Origin: SB25 sp050180705
GTDB lineage: Bacteria; Bacteroidota; Bacteroidia; Bacteroidales; Tenuifilaceae
DNA: 64,000 nt
Assembly (NCBI GenBank): GCA_050180705.1
Contig: JBFXDX010000013.1
Coordinates: forward strand, 1-64,000
Direction: 5' to 3'
In this document: positions 7,456 through 16,112 of the stretch, piece after piece
How the letters are laid out: each line of letters begins with the position of its first letter
How positions within the stretch are numbered: the first letter of the stretch is position 1
Position numbers and translations under genes: made by a program
The notes under the pieces: generated by a model
Told to the model about the DNA's origin: nothing
Seen by the model: the letters and a program-made list of their open reading frames with translations, nothing else
Database searches by the model: none

Positions 7456-9258
7456 CTACGGAAGACCTAATTCATTTAACTTTGAATCAGTAGGAGTGCC
7501 TTTTTCATCCCAGCCTCTCAATTTGTAGTATTCAGGAAGAAGTTCCGATAAGCGATGTACTTTCCCTGCGTTTGGCCCATTTTTAATTGGCTCTTCGAGA
7601 AGTTTCTTGGGTAAAGTATCATCCTTATATGTTATTCCGGCCTTTAAATTAAAGATACGTTCAATATTCCAGATTCGTTCGCCTGCCAACATCATTTCTT
7701 CTACTGTGTAGTTGAATCCTGTGGCATTGTTAAGTAGATCGCAGTACTCTTTTGCACCTAGCGCAAACGATGAGAATAAGCATAGACCTGCAGAGTCTAT
7801 TACTGCGGTCAAATCTTGGAATGTTTTTACCCATTGAGGTTTATCCTTTAAATCCTGTGGGTCTAATTTTTCAGGAGCACCGAGTATTTCGGGTGATATA
7901 AGATAGGCTCTTACATGGCATCCTCCTCGGTTATTGGTTGCATAGGCAAGACCATGTCCCTGAACACCTCTAGGATCATATGCGGGTAATTCTTGTTTTT
8001 TAACTGTCATTGCCAATTCTGGGTGCCCGTAACTATCAGCAAATCGGTAAGCTCCCATAGCCATTTTCTTTCCAATTCCTTGGTTCAATGCCATCTTTTT
8101 TAAATAGTATAGAATTGCTTCCGAGTTGCCAAATTTTAGTTCTGGGCCATTTTCGAGTTCCTCTTTTTTAATATATCCCTTTTCGTAAAGATCCATTGCT
8201 GTTGCAATTGTTACACCAGCAGAGATTGTATCGAAGCCAAACTCATTGCACAAGAAATTTGCATCGGTAATTGCTATTAAGTCATTTATTCCACATAGTG
8301 CACCAAATGCCCATCCCGATTCGTATTCTGGTCCTTCACCCTTCCTGCCATTAGGTAATTCAACCAAACGACCGCATGCAATTGGGCAAGCAAAGCAAGC
8401 TGTGTTTTTTATCAAATATCCTTTCTCTACTAGAGCTTCGCCAGAAACTTCGTGTACATCGTCAAAAGTTATTTCTTCAAAATTTCTTGTTGGGTACATC
8501 CCGCTTTCATTAATGATATTGTCGAGTACTTTAGTTCCTAATGCAGGTAGTCCTTGCCCTGTTATTCCATTTTCTTTTAGTAGTTTAATATGTTCTTTAA
8601 CGGTTTCTTTGAATGCTTCTGGATTATTCAATGTTGCTTTCTTTTTTCCTGAAACAACAACCGCTTTTAGATTTTTACTTCCCATGACAGCGCCCACTCC
8701 CGTTCGTCCTGCAGCACGGTGCTTGTCGTTCATTATTGATGCCATAAGCGAGAGATTTTCTCCTGCTTGGCCAATGCATGCAACTTTGGTTTGTTCGCTT
8801 TCGGCTTCAGCACTTAAAATGTCTGTGGTTTCATGTGTGTTTTTACCCCATACATGGCTTGCATCTTTCAATTCTGCCTTATTTTCATCGAGATATAAAT
8901 AACATGGAGAATTTGCTTTTCCCTCGAAGATGATCATGTCGTAGCCTGTATTCTTCAGTTTTGCTCCAAAAAATCCACCTGAATTACTTGATGCAATTGT
9001 TCCTGTTAATGGTCCTTTTGTTATAACCATGTATCTTCCTCCCGTTGGAGCTGTAGTCGATGTTAATGGACCTGTTGCAAATATTAGCTTATTTTCTTTG
9101 GAGAGAGCATCGATTTTTGGATCAATCTCATTCATTAGAATTTTTGTACCTAATCCACGTCCTCCTATGTATTGCTTCGCCAGATCCATTTGTAAATCTT
9201 CGGATTTAATTGTTCCGTTCGAGAGATTTACTCTTAAGATTTTTCCTTGATATGCCAT
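7456..9258 (-). CDS. aor: Aldehyde:ferredoxin oxidoreductase, tungstopterin type
   Basis: This 600-residue enzyme oxidises aldehydes to carboxylic acids and passes electrons to ferredoxin; the reverse reaction also occurs in some anaerobes. The four cluster cysteines are C288, C291 and C295 (in TACFACPIACGR) and C493 (in GLCLF). Glu313 (GPEYES) and His448 (GGCHVR) stand where the Pyrococcus furiosus enzyme has its active-site residues. The TGGRYMVITKGPLTG and SNSGGFFG segments near 72-98 form the pterin-binding domain. It heads a unit with a MoaD-like carrier and an E1-like enzyme. With Rnf later in the window, it gives a route from aldehyde oxidation through ferredoxin to NADH and an ion gradient. 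Confidence 0.95.
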   Translation of the reverse strand: MAYQGKILRVNLSNGTIKSEDLQMDLAKQYIGGRGLGTKILMNEIDPKIDALSKENKLIFATGPLTSTTAPTGGRYMVITKGPLTGTIASSNSGGFFGAKLKNTGYDMIIFEGKANSPCYLYLDENKAELKDASHVWGKNTHETTDILSAEAESEQTKVACIGQAGENLSLMASIMNDKHRAAGRTGVGAVMGSKNLKAVVVSGKKKATLNNPEAFKETVKEHIKLLKENGITGQGLPALGTKVLDNIINESGMYPTRNFEEITFDDVHEVSGEALVEKGYLIKNTACFACPIACGRLVELPNGRKGEGPEYESGWAFGALCGINDLIAITDANFLCNEFGFDTISAGVTIATAMDLYEKGYIKKEELENGPELKFGNSEAILYYLKKMALNQGIGKKMAMGAYRFADSYGHPELAMTVKKQELPAYDPRGVQGHGLAYATNNRGGCHVRAYLISPEILGAPEKLDPQDLKDKPQWVKTFQDLTAVIDSAGLCLFSSFALGAKEYCDLLNNATGFNYTVEEMMLAGERIWNIERIFNLKAGITYKDDTLPKKLLEEPIKNGPNAGKVHRLSELLPEYYKLRGWDEKGTPTDSKLNELGLP

Positions 9259-9534
9259 TTCTGTATTATTTTGGTTAAGTGCAATATAGTTTGAGGATTA
9301 CCCTATTTGCAATATGAATATATTTGCCTAACGTGTTGATTTTGCATAATATAGTATATGTCAAACGATTGTTTAAATTTTATTTTTTCAAAATAAATAA
9401 ATTTATATTGATTCTAAATTAAGATTTGGTATAATAGGGTTGCTGCTTTCTTCGATATTGTAACTATTCGTGAGCAAAAGGCTTTTTACTTTTTGAAAAT
9501 TGGTTTCATTGAACTAAATTAGTTATCTTCTTTA

Positions 9535-10230
9535 ATGAAATTTTTTAGTTGTAACTGCCTTGTAATTATGAAAATACTTATGTTATTTGTTGTTTGCATG
9601 TGTTCCTTAATGCATTTTAGTTTCACACAAGAAGTAGAGCAGAATGCAATAAATGCTTGCAGTATTACTCGTTATATTACAGATATTAAAAATGCTGATA
9701 AGGATGTTAAGGAGATATCAGTTAATATGTTATTTCAGATCAACGAAAGCAATGAATCTGGTAACTTCAAGTTTAATCTTCCCGATGCGGAGAAAATTCT
9801 TGTTACGAATTATTCTGTAAAGATTTTCGATGGAGATGGTAACTTAATTTCAAAGGATAAGCATCGTAAGATATCTATTTCAGAATTTAATGACTTCAAT
9901 CCTAAGTTTATCGCATCTAAGTATTTGGGTTATTCAAAGCCGTTAAGTATTGAGTGGGACTATAAGTTGGTTGTATATTCTCCTAAAGGAGAACTTATTT
10001 GGCCGTCGATTAGCGGAACTTATCATCAAATAGATGAGGTTTCTCTTCGGCTAAATTTCTATAATCCAGATGATTTTGACTATTCGTCGAATATGGAGGT
10101 GGGAGAGGAGACTGATTTAAATTATGGAGGATCATATTATCTATGGAGCATAAAAAAACTCACCAACAGCAGTGGTGAGTTTAATGGAGAGAACATTAAG
10201 TCGCCTTATGTTCGAATAATTTTCAAATAG
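9535..10230 (+). CDS. Secreted DUF3857-like domain protein
   Basis: I do not firmly recognise this 231-residue protein. It has a signal peptide; the second in-frame ATG at 9568 (MKILMLFVVCMCS) gives a more typical one than the first. The body is beta-rich. Its end, YYLWSIKKL followed by SPYVRIIF, resembles the C-terminal edge of DUF3857 domains that usually precede a transglutaminase domain. Here no transglutaminase follows: the stop codon comes directly after. It may therefore be a stand-alone or truncated form. Its stop lies two bases from the stop of the convergent purA gene. Confidence 0.6.
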   Translation: MKFFSCNCLVIMKILMLFVVCMCSLMHFSFTQEVEQNAINACSITRYITDIKNADKDVKEISVNMLFQINESNESGNFKFNLPDAEKILVTNYSVKIFDGDGNLISKDKHRKISISEFNDFNPKFIASKYLGYSKPLSIEWDYKLVVYSPKGELIWPSISGTYHQIDEVSLRLNFYNPDDFDYSSNMEVGEETDLNYGGSYYLWSIKKLTNSSGEFNGENIKSPYVRIIFK

Positions 10231-10232
10231 AT

Positions 10233-11501
10233 TTATTTTCTGAAAATTGTAGCATCCCTATTTGGACCAACAGATACGATTGAAATGGGTACACCTGTTT
10301 CTTTTTCAATGAAAGAGATGTACTCCATTAATTCTTTTGGAAGTTCTGATTCTTTTTTTGCATTTGTAATATCGGTATTCCATCCTTTAATCTCTTTGTA
10401 AACAGGTTCAATTGGAGTGTCGATATCGAATGGAAGTCGGTTCGTTTCTTTGCCGTTTACTTTGTATGCTACTGCAACTTTGATTGTTTCGAATGAATCG
10501 AGAACGTCGGGTTTGGTCATTATTATTTGGGTTACTCCATTCAGCATAATAGTATATTTTAGAGCAACCAAATCGAGCCATCCACATCTGCGGGGTCTGC
10601 CGGTTGTTGCGCCAAACTCGGCTCCAATTTTTCTCATTTTTTCGCCCGTTTCATCCTCTAATTCAGTTGGAAATGGTCCTGCTCCAACGCGAGTGCAGTA
10701 TGCTTTCATAATACCATATACTTCACCTATACTTCGGGGTGCAATTCCCATACCTGTGCATGCCCCGGCACAAATGGTATTCGATGATGTTACAAATGGA
10801 TAAGAGCCAAAATCTATATCGAGGAGAGAGCCTTGCGCTCCTTCTGCTAGTATTTTTTTATTGTTTTGCAAGTACTCATTTATTTCGTACTCTGAATCTA
10901 TTAGCTCGAATCGTTTTAGAACCTCAATCCCTTTAAACCAATCTTGTTCGTGTTGTTCTATATTGCTCTGGTAGTTGTATTGTTTTAGGATATCCTTATG
11001 CTTATTCTTTAGTAGATCATATTTTTCTTTGAAATCGGGAGCAAGAATATCGCCTACACGTAATCCATTTCTACCAGTTTTGTCCATATATGTAGGACCA
11101 ATACCTTTTAAAGTTGATCCTATTTTACTTTTGCCTTTGGCTGCTTCTGAAGCGGCATCGAGTTCGCGGTGAGAAGGAAGGATTAAGTGTGCTTTCTTTG
11201 ATATTTTTAGGGTTTGGATGCTATGTACTCCCATTTTGTCCAGAGTGTCTATTTCCTGAGCAAAAATAATTGGGTCGAGTACAACTCCATTGCCAATTAT
11301 GTTTATGCAATTCTGACGAAATATTCCCGAAGGAATAATATGTAAAACATGCTTTATATTATTGAATTCAAGTGAGTGCCCAGCATTTGGTCCACCCTGA
11401 AATCGTGCAATAACATCATAATTTGGTGTTAGCACATCAACCACTTTTCCTTTTCCTTCGTCGCCCCACTGAAGGCCCAGTAATACATCAACTTTAACCA
11501 T
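10233..11501 (-). CDS. purA: Adenylosuccinate synthetase
   Basis: PurA makes adenylosuccinate from IMP, aspartate and GTP, the first step from IMP to AMP. The QWGDEGKGK loop with the catalytic Asp is near the N terminus, followed by GGPNAGHS with the catalytic His. The TTGRPRRCGWLD segment and the nucleotide-base motif TKPDVLD are also present. I start at the fourth codon of the longest frame (MVKVDVLLGLQWG). In this group purA, fur and the relA/spoT gene commonly stand in this order, as here. An 8-bp inverted repeat lies about 37 nt upstream. Confidence 0.97.
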   Translation of the reverse strand: MVKVDVLLGLQWGDEGKGKVVDVLTPNYDVIARFQGGPNAGHSLEFNNIKHVLHIIPSGIFRQNCINIIGNGVVLDPIIFAQEIDTLDKMGVHSIQTLKISKKAHLILPSHRELDAASEAAKGKSKIGSTLKGIGPTYMDKTGRNGLRVGDILAPDFKEKYDLLKNKHKDILKQYNYQSNIEQHEQDWFKGIEVLKRFELIDSEYEINEYLQNNKKILAEGAQGSLLDIDFGSYPFVTSSNTICAGACTGMGIAPRSIGEVYGIMKAYCTRVGAGPFPTELEDETGEKMRKIGAEFGATTGRPRRCGWLDLVALKYTIMLNGVTQIIMTKPDVLDSFETIKVAVAYKVNGKETNRLPFDIDTPIEPVYKEIKGWNTDITNAKKESELPKELMEYISFIEKETGVPISIVSVGPNRDATIFRK

Positions 11502-11537
11502 AGGTCTCAAATTTTACAATCGAAATAATAAAATTAA

Positions 11538-11556
11538 AATGCATCCAAGATGCATT
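11538..11556. other. Perfect inverted repeat in the fur-purA gap
   Basis: AATGCATC at 11538-11545 and GATGCATT at 11549-11556 pair exactly around a CAA spacer. On the minus strand a T-rich stretch follows, so it may terminate fur transcription. It also has the form of a dimeric repressor operator or a purA leader hairpin. The sequence alone does not decide. Confidence 0.6.
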
Positions 11557-11643
11557 CGGAAAAATTCCACATAAAGTTACAAACTTTAACCGAGTTGATA
11601 GGGAAAACTTATCAACAATTGACCTGTAGAAGATGCGTGTGTA

Positions 11644-12117
11644 TTAATCTTTTAGTTTAACATTGTCAATTTCTCGTTGACAATCTTGGCATAAACCATA
11701 AAGATAAACCGAGTGATGCGAAATTGAAAAGTTAGAGTTTTTTCGGGCTGAGTTTATTATTTCTTGAATGCGAGGATCACAAAATTCGATTACTTTACCA
11801 CAACGTGTACAAATTAAATGATCGTGCTGCTTACATTCATATGCCTTTTCGTATTGCGAGAAGTTTTTCCCAAATTGATGCTTTACTACAAGCCCACATT
11901 CGAGCAGAAGATCGATGGTGTTGTAAAGAGTTGCGCGGCTTACCTGGTAGTTCTTATTCTTCATTTGAATATAGAGTGTCTCTATATCGAAATGACTTTC
12001 GTGTGAGTAAATTTCATCCAGAATAGCAAAGCGTTCAGGCGTTTTACGGTGTCCTTTACGTTCTAAGTAATCTGTTAGAATTCTCTTAACTACATCTTTT
12101 GTATCCTGACAAGTCAT
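11644..12117 (-). CDS. fur: Fur-family metalloregulator
   Basis: A winged-helix DNA-binding domain (about residues 15-85, with the recognition part VSRATLYNTIDLL) is followed by a dimerisation domain. Two zinc pairs are visible: C103/C106 (CTRC) and C143/C146 (CQDC). The metal-site residues around ECKQHDHLIC match Fur more than PerR or Zur, but subtype assignment from sequence is uncertain. It would repress iron uptake or oxidative stress genes when metal-bound. It lies between purA and relA/spoT on the same strand and has a TAAATTTG promoter box. Confidence 0.88.
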   Translation of the reverse strand: MTCQDTKDVVKRILTDYLERKGHRKTPERFAILDEIYSHESHFDIETLYIQMKNKNYQVSRATLYNTIDLLLECGLVVKHQFGKNFSQYEKAYECKQHDHLICTRCGKVIEFCDPRIQEIINSARKNSNFSISHHSVYLYGLCQDCQREIDNVKLKD

Positions 12118-12142
12118 GGCTATTTAGTCTCAATTTAAATAA

Positions 12143-12150
12143 CAAATTTA
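12143..12150 (-). promoter_or_regulatory. Bacteroidota -7 box upstream of fur
   Basis: The minus strand reads TAAATTTG, an exact TAnnTTTG match, 26 nt before the fur start codon. Confidence 0.5.
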
Positions 12151-12213
12151 GCAAAAGGTTTTTAACAAGTGCTATTATTACAATTTTTTTAAACAATCAA
12201 TCTTACCTTTTGT

Positions 12214-14448
12214 TTAATCATCCACCTTGTCCATCCGTTTCACATTGTCCATCCCTTTTATTTTCATTAAATTCATGATAAGGTTGTTTAGGTGGCTAAC
12301 ATCATGAACGTAAAGATCAATGAAGCCTTCAAAAATGCCGTCGTGGCTTTCGATATGGAATTTACGAATGTTTACCAATAATTCGTCCGATATAACTTTT
12401 GTTATTTCGCTGATGATTCCTATTCTATCCATTCCTCTTACATCAATTCGTGCAAGGAACGATAGCATTTTGTGAGTTGTCCACTTGGCGCTAACAATTT
12501 TATCGCCATGTTGGGCCATGAGTCTAATGGCTTCGGCGCAGGTTGCCTTGTGGATGATAACCATATCTTCAGGCGATATATAGCCAATTACCTCGTCGCC
12601 AGGAATTGGATTACAGCAACGAGCCACAACGTATTCAGGATTTTCCTCGTCGACATTTTCGTTAAGAAGGAATGGTTGCTTCGTGTCTATTTTTAGAGGT
12701 TTCGACGCTTCTACATCGTATTTATTCTTTTTGCCCAGTTGAAGACTCCAGTAACGAATCAACTTATTTTTTGTATTCTTCTTAAGGATTCTTTTAAGGT
12801 TATCGAGAGTTATTAAGCCCGAACCTACTTTGCTGTAGAGTTCATCCTTAGAGTAAACTTCGTATGCAGGTAGTATTTTCTTGAAAACGCGTGATGATGG
12901 TTGTATCCCTAATTCGTTAAGTCTCGATTCTAGTATATCCTTTCCTTTTTCAATCCGATTCTTTGTTTCGGTTTTTAGCGAGTTCTTTATCGAAGCTTTT
13001 GCTTTTGCTGTGGTGGCGTAGTTTAGTAGTTCCCATGTTGGCTTTTGCGACGATGCGGTTATTATCTCGATTTGGTCGCCACCGCTTATTTGGTAGCTAA
13101 GAGGAACTAGTTTGTGGTTAACCTTTGCGCCAATTGCCTTGTTGCCAACTTCGGTATGAATTTCGTAAGCAAAGTCGAGTGCTGTTGAGCCTTTTGGAAG
13201 AGATCGGGTATCACCTTTTGGGGTGAAAACAACTATTTCGGATGCAAAAAGATTCAACTTGAATTCATCGAGAAATTCCAGCGCATTTTCCTGAGGATTT
13301 TCAAGCATTTCCCGAACGCGTCTTACCCACTTGTCAAGTTCGTTTTCTTGATTCGTGGAATCCATCTCTTTGTATTTCCAGTGAGCAGCAAAACCTCGCT
13401 CTGCTATATCGTCCATTCGGCGAGACCGGATTTGAACCTCGACCCATTGTCCATTAGGCCCCATAACGGTGCAGTGTAACGCCTCGTATCCGTTGGCTTT
13501 TGGTGTGCTAACCCAATCTCGTAATCGATCGGGTTTTGGCTTGTAAATGTCGGTAATTATTGAGTATATGTGCCAACACTGAGTTTTTTCGGGAATGTGA
13601 GGGTATGGATTGAATACTATTCGGATGGCCAGTAAATCGTATATTTCCTCGAATGATACGTTTTTGGTTTGAATTTTTTTCCAAATAGAGTAAACCGATT
13701 TAGGTCTTCCATTTATCTCGAAATCGATATTGTTTTCTTCTAGTTTCTTGATGATGGGGAGCGAGAAGTGGTTGATCTGCTGTACACGTCTTTTCTCGTT
13801 ATCTGCAATTTTATTGCGAATTTCTTCGTATGCTTGTGGATATCGGTACTTTAAGCTGAGGTCTTCTAATTCCGATTTTATGGCGTAAAGACCTAGTCGA
13901 TGGGCGAGTGGAGCGTAAAGGTATATTGTTTCGCTGGCAATTTTCATTTGCTTATTGGTGGCCAGTGAATCAAGGGTTCGCATATTGTGTAGCCTATCTG
14001 CCAGTTTAATAAGAATTACGCGGATATCATCGGCTAGCGTAAGTATTATCTTTCGGAAATTTTCGGCCTGTATTGTGGAGTTTGCATCGAAAACATCGGT
14101 AATTTTAGTAAGTCCATCAATAATGGATGCTATTTTTTTTCCGAAAATTCGTTCAATATCTTCAACCGTATAGTCAGTATCTTCAACAACATCGTGCATT
14201 AATGCACAGGCCGCAGCTTTTGCTCCTAGCCCAATTTCTTGGGTTACAATTTTTGCAACTGCAATAGGGTGGAGTATGTATGGTTCCCCCGATTTTCTAC
14301 GAACTCCTTTGTGTGCTTCGTTAGCTAAATTAAATGCTTTTTGAATAAGTTTCTGATCTTCCTCGGAAGTGCAGCGCGTACAGCCCCGAAGCATATCATC
14401 GAAATGCGATTGAATTAAAATTTTTTCCTCTTCAGTCTGAAGGTTCAT
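12214..14448 (-). CDS. Bifunctional (p)ppGpp synthetase/hydrolase (RelA/SpoT homolog)
   Basis: The order of domains is HD hydrolase (about 30-190, with HDVVEDT and RLHNMRTL), synthetase (about 240-370, with YEALHCTVMGP), TGS (about 400-460), helical and zinc-finger region (with ARCCNPIPGDEV), and ACT (about 660-735). Intact HD residues and an intact synthetase segment argue for a bifunctional Rel that both makes and degrades the stringent-response alarmone. At 744 residues it has normal length. It follows fur and purA in the conserved local order. Confidence 0.95.
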   Translation of the reverse strand: MNLQTEEEKILIQSHFDDMLRGCTRCTSEEDQKLIQKAFNLANEAHKGVRRKSGEPYILHPIAVAKIVTQEIGLGAKAAACALMHDVVEDTDYTVEDIERIFGKKIASIIDGLTKITDVFDANSTIQAENFRKIILTLADDIRVILIKLADRLHNMRTLDSLATNKQMKIASETIYLYAPLAHRLGLYAIKSELEDLSLKYRYPQAYEEIRNKIADNEKRRVQQINHFSLPIIKKLEENNIDFEINGRPKSVYSIWKKIQTKNVSFEEIYDLLAIRIVFNPYPHIPEKTQCWHIYSIITDIYKPKPDRLRDWVSTPKANGYEALHCTVMGPNGQWVEVQIRSRRMDDIAERGFAAHWKYKEMDSTNQENELDKWVRRVREMLENPQENALEFLDEFKLNLFASEIVVFTPKGDTRSLPKGSTALDFAYEIHTEVGNKAIGAKVNHKLVPLSYQISGGDQIEIITASSQKPTWELLNYATTAKAKASIKNSLKTETKNRIEKGKDILESRLNELGIQPSSRVFKKILPAYEVYSKDELYSKVGSGLITLDNLKRILKKNTKNKLIRYWSLQLGKKNKYDVEASKPLKIDTKQPFLLNENVDEENPEYVVARCCNPIPGDEVIGYISPEDMVIIHKATCAEAIRLMAQHGDKIVSAKWTTHKMLSFLARIDVRGMDRIGIISEITKVISDELLVNIRKFHIESHDGIFEGFIDLYVHDVSHLNNLIMNLMKIKGMDNVKRMDKVDD

Positions 14449-14468
14449 AATACTAGTAGGTTTTGTTG

Positions 14469-14476
14469 CAAATATA
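14469..14476 (-). promoter_or_regulatory. Bacteroidota -7 box upstream of relA/spoT
   Basis: The minus strand reads TATATTTG, matching TAnnTTTG, 20 nt before the start codon and within the 58-bp gap to the next gene. Confidence 0.5.
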
Positions 14477-14506
14477 AATTAGTTCACTTCTTCGCGAGTT
14501 AACATT

Positions 14507-16102
14507 CTATTGTTTAGGATACACTACCGAAAGGCTACCGTTTTTAACCACATCGCCAGAATCTTCGGTATGAATAACCAATCTATAAATATAGACTCCT
14601 TCTTTCACATAATCTCCTTTGTCGTTTTGTCCGTTCCAAGCTTGATTGCCATGGTAAATTACACTACCCCAACGATTATAAATTGTTAATTGATATGTAG
14701 CATCGAAACTAATTATCGGCTCAAACAGATTACGTGCTCTGCCATTGTTTGTAATGGTACTATTAGGAGCAATGGATGTTGGCATTGTAACACCTGGCAA
14801 AATCTCAATAATAGCATCGCGCGAGCGTACAAATGTATTTCCAGTATTATCTGGGGCTCTTTCTACAGCTTCGATGTAATATTTAAAGATGATTTTGTAC
14901 AATGGATCTTGGCCTTTGTATGGGGTTAGATCATCCACGAATTCTGTTTCGGAGATGTTCGATGCTGCAATTTCTAACTCTCCAACACCATTTATATCAT
15001 CATTCTGAGTGTACGCTCGTCGATATACAGTGTATTCAACTCTGTCGAAATCTCTATCCGATTTTCGAAGTGTATCAATTATTAATGGATCCCATTTCAG
15101 ATTTACCTTTATTCCATTTGGTCGAGCCTTTGGAATTATTGTATTGCAAAGATTTGTGGTTTTTATAACGGCATCGCAGCCATTATAAGCATCTATTTTA
15201 TAGTAAAACTTTCTTGTTCTAGCCGCCCATGAGTCGTTTGTGTCGAGTGCTGCCGTTTGGTTGGGGTCGCTAAATTCTTCAATAATTTTTGCGCTGAATA
15301 TACTTTGGTTGGTGTCGGCCTGTTCCCAACGTACCAGTTTGAAGTTTCGAATTTCGGTGTTTGGATCTATTTTGTAGTAAACATTAATACCCTGAGTTGC
15401 GGCTGTAATCGAATCAATCGACATGTAGTCGGGATGTATAGCCATGCTTGTTTTAATGTGGTATAGATTCGAGTATGTGGTGTATGGCTTGTCTATTCGG
15501 CTAGCAGTGAGGTAGAAGTAGTAATCGGTATTTTCAAGAACATTTCGGATGCTATACTTGCTGGTGAATTTGCTAATACTATCAACTAGTTGAAAGGTTG
15601 TCCAATCGGGAGTGTTTCCCATGTATAGTTTGTAGTACTGGTTAACATCAATGTTACTCCACCCTTCGTAGAAGTTCCAGAGTAAATCGATTTTAGCGTT
15701 GCAGCTGTCGTATGCCGATGTAATCCAGATTTCTGCGTGCTGTGTGGTTAGTCTGCTAGGCTCTGTTGTACCTTGTGAGGCTAGTTTGTAGTATAATCTT
15801 GATTGATTTCCATCCGAACTAACATCGGTAAATTCGAAGGTGTTCTGGTCTACCGTTGCAATTTCGAAAAAACCGTCGTTTCCATACTGATCTATAATTC
15901 TTTTGTAAATAATATATCCGATTGGATTTGGATACTGAGGATTGTATGATGGTGCAGTCCAATGTAATGTAGGGTTGCCTGTTGTTAAATCAATAGTCAA
16001 ATAGTCAAAAGTTGGTTCGTTTGGCTTGCTGTATGTCTGGGCAAGTCCAACGATGCTGAACATTGAACAGAGCAGTACTAGTATGATATGTCTCTTTTTC
16101 AT
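14507..16102 (-). CDS. Secreted T9SS cargo with fibronectin-like repeats and type B sorting domain
   Basis: The signal peptide is MKKRHIILVLLCSMFSIVGLA; the longer frame starting at 16147 runs into the preceding gene and would bury it. The body shows fibronectin type III-like segments (repeated tyrosine/tryptophan-rich strands such as PTLHWTAPSY and YTVYRRAYTQ). The C terminus, with LTIYNRWGSVIYHG, WNGQ and EGVYIYRL, is the gliding motility-associated type B sorting domain (TIGR04131) read by the type IX secretion system. The protein is thus expected at the surface or outside. Its substrate or partner is unknown. It starts 11 nt after the M16 gene's stop, so the two are likely co-transcribed. 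Confidence 0.85.
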   Translation of the reverse strand: MKKRHIILVLLCSMFSIVGLAQTYSKPNEPTFDYLTIDLTTGNPTLHWTAPSYNPQYPNPIGYIIYKRIIDQYGNDGFFEIATVDQNTFEFTDVSSDGNQSRLYYKLASQGTTEPSRLTTQHAEIWITSAYDSCNAKIDLLWNFYEGWSNIDVNQYYKLYMGNTPDWTTFQLVDSISKFTSKYSIRNVLENTDYYFYLTASRIDKPYTTYSNLYHIKTSMAIHPDYMSIDSITAATQGINVYYKIDPNTEIRNFKLVRWEQADTNQSIFSAKIIEEFSDPNQTAALDTNDSWAARTRKFYYKIDAYNGCDAVIKTTNLCNTIIPKARPNGIKVNLKWDPLIIDTLRKSDRDFDRVEYTVYRRAYTQNDDINGVGELEIAASNISETEFVDDLTPYKGQDPLYKIIFKYYIEAVERAPDNTGNTFVRSRDAIIEILPGVTMPTSIAPNSTITNNGRARNLFEPIISFDATYQLTIYNRWGSVIYHGNQAWNGQNDKGDYVKEGVYIYRLVIHTEDSGDVVKNGSLSVVYPKQ

Positions 16103-16112
16103 AGCCTGTAGT

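Noticed and set aside
8246..8902. 218-codon plus-strand frame inside the oxidoreductase gene
   Set aside because: It is antisense to a strongly conserved gene, with composition (Ser/Pro/Phe-rich) typical of a shadow frame.
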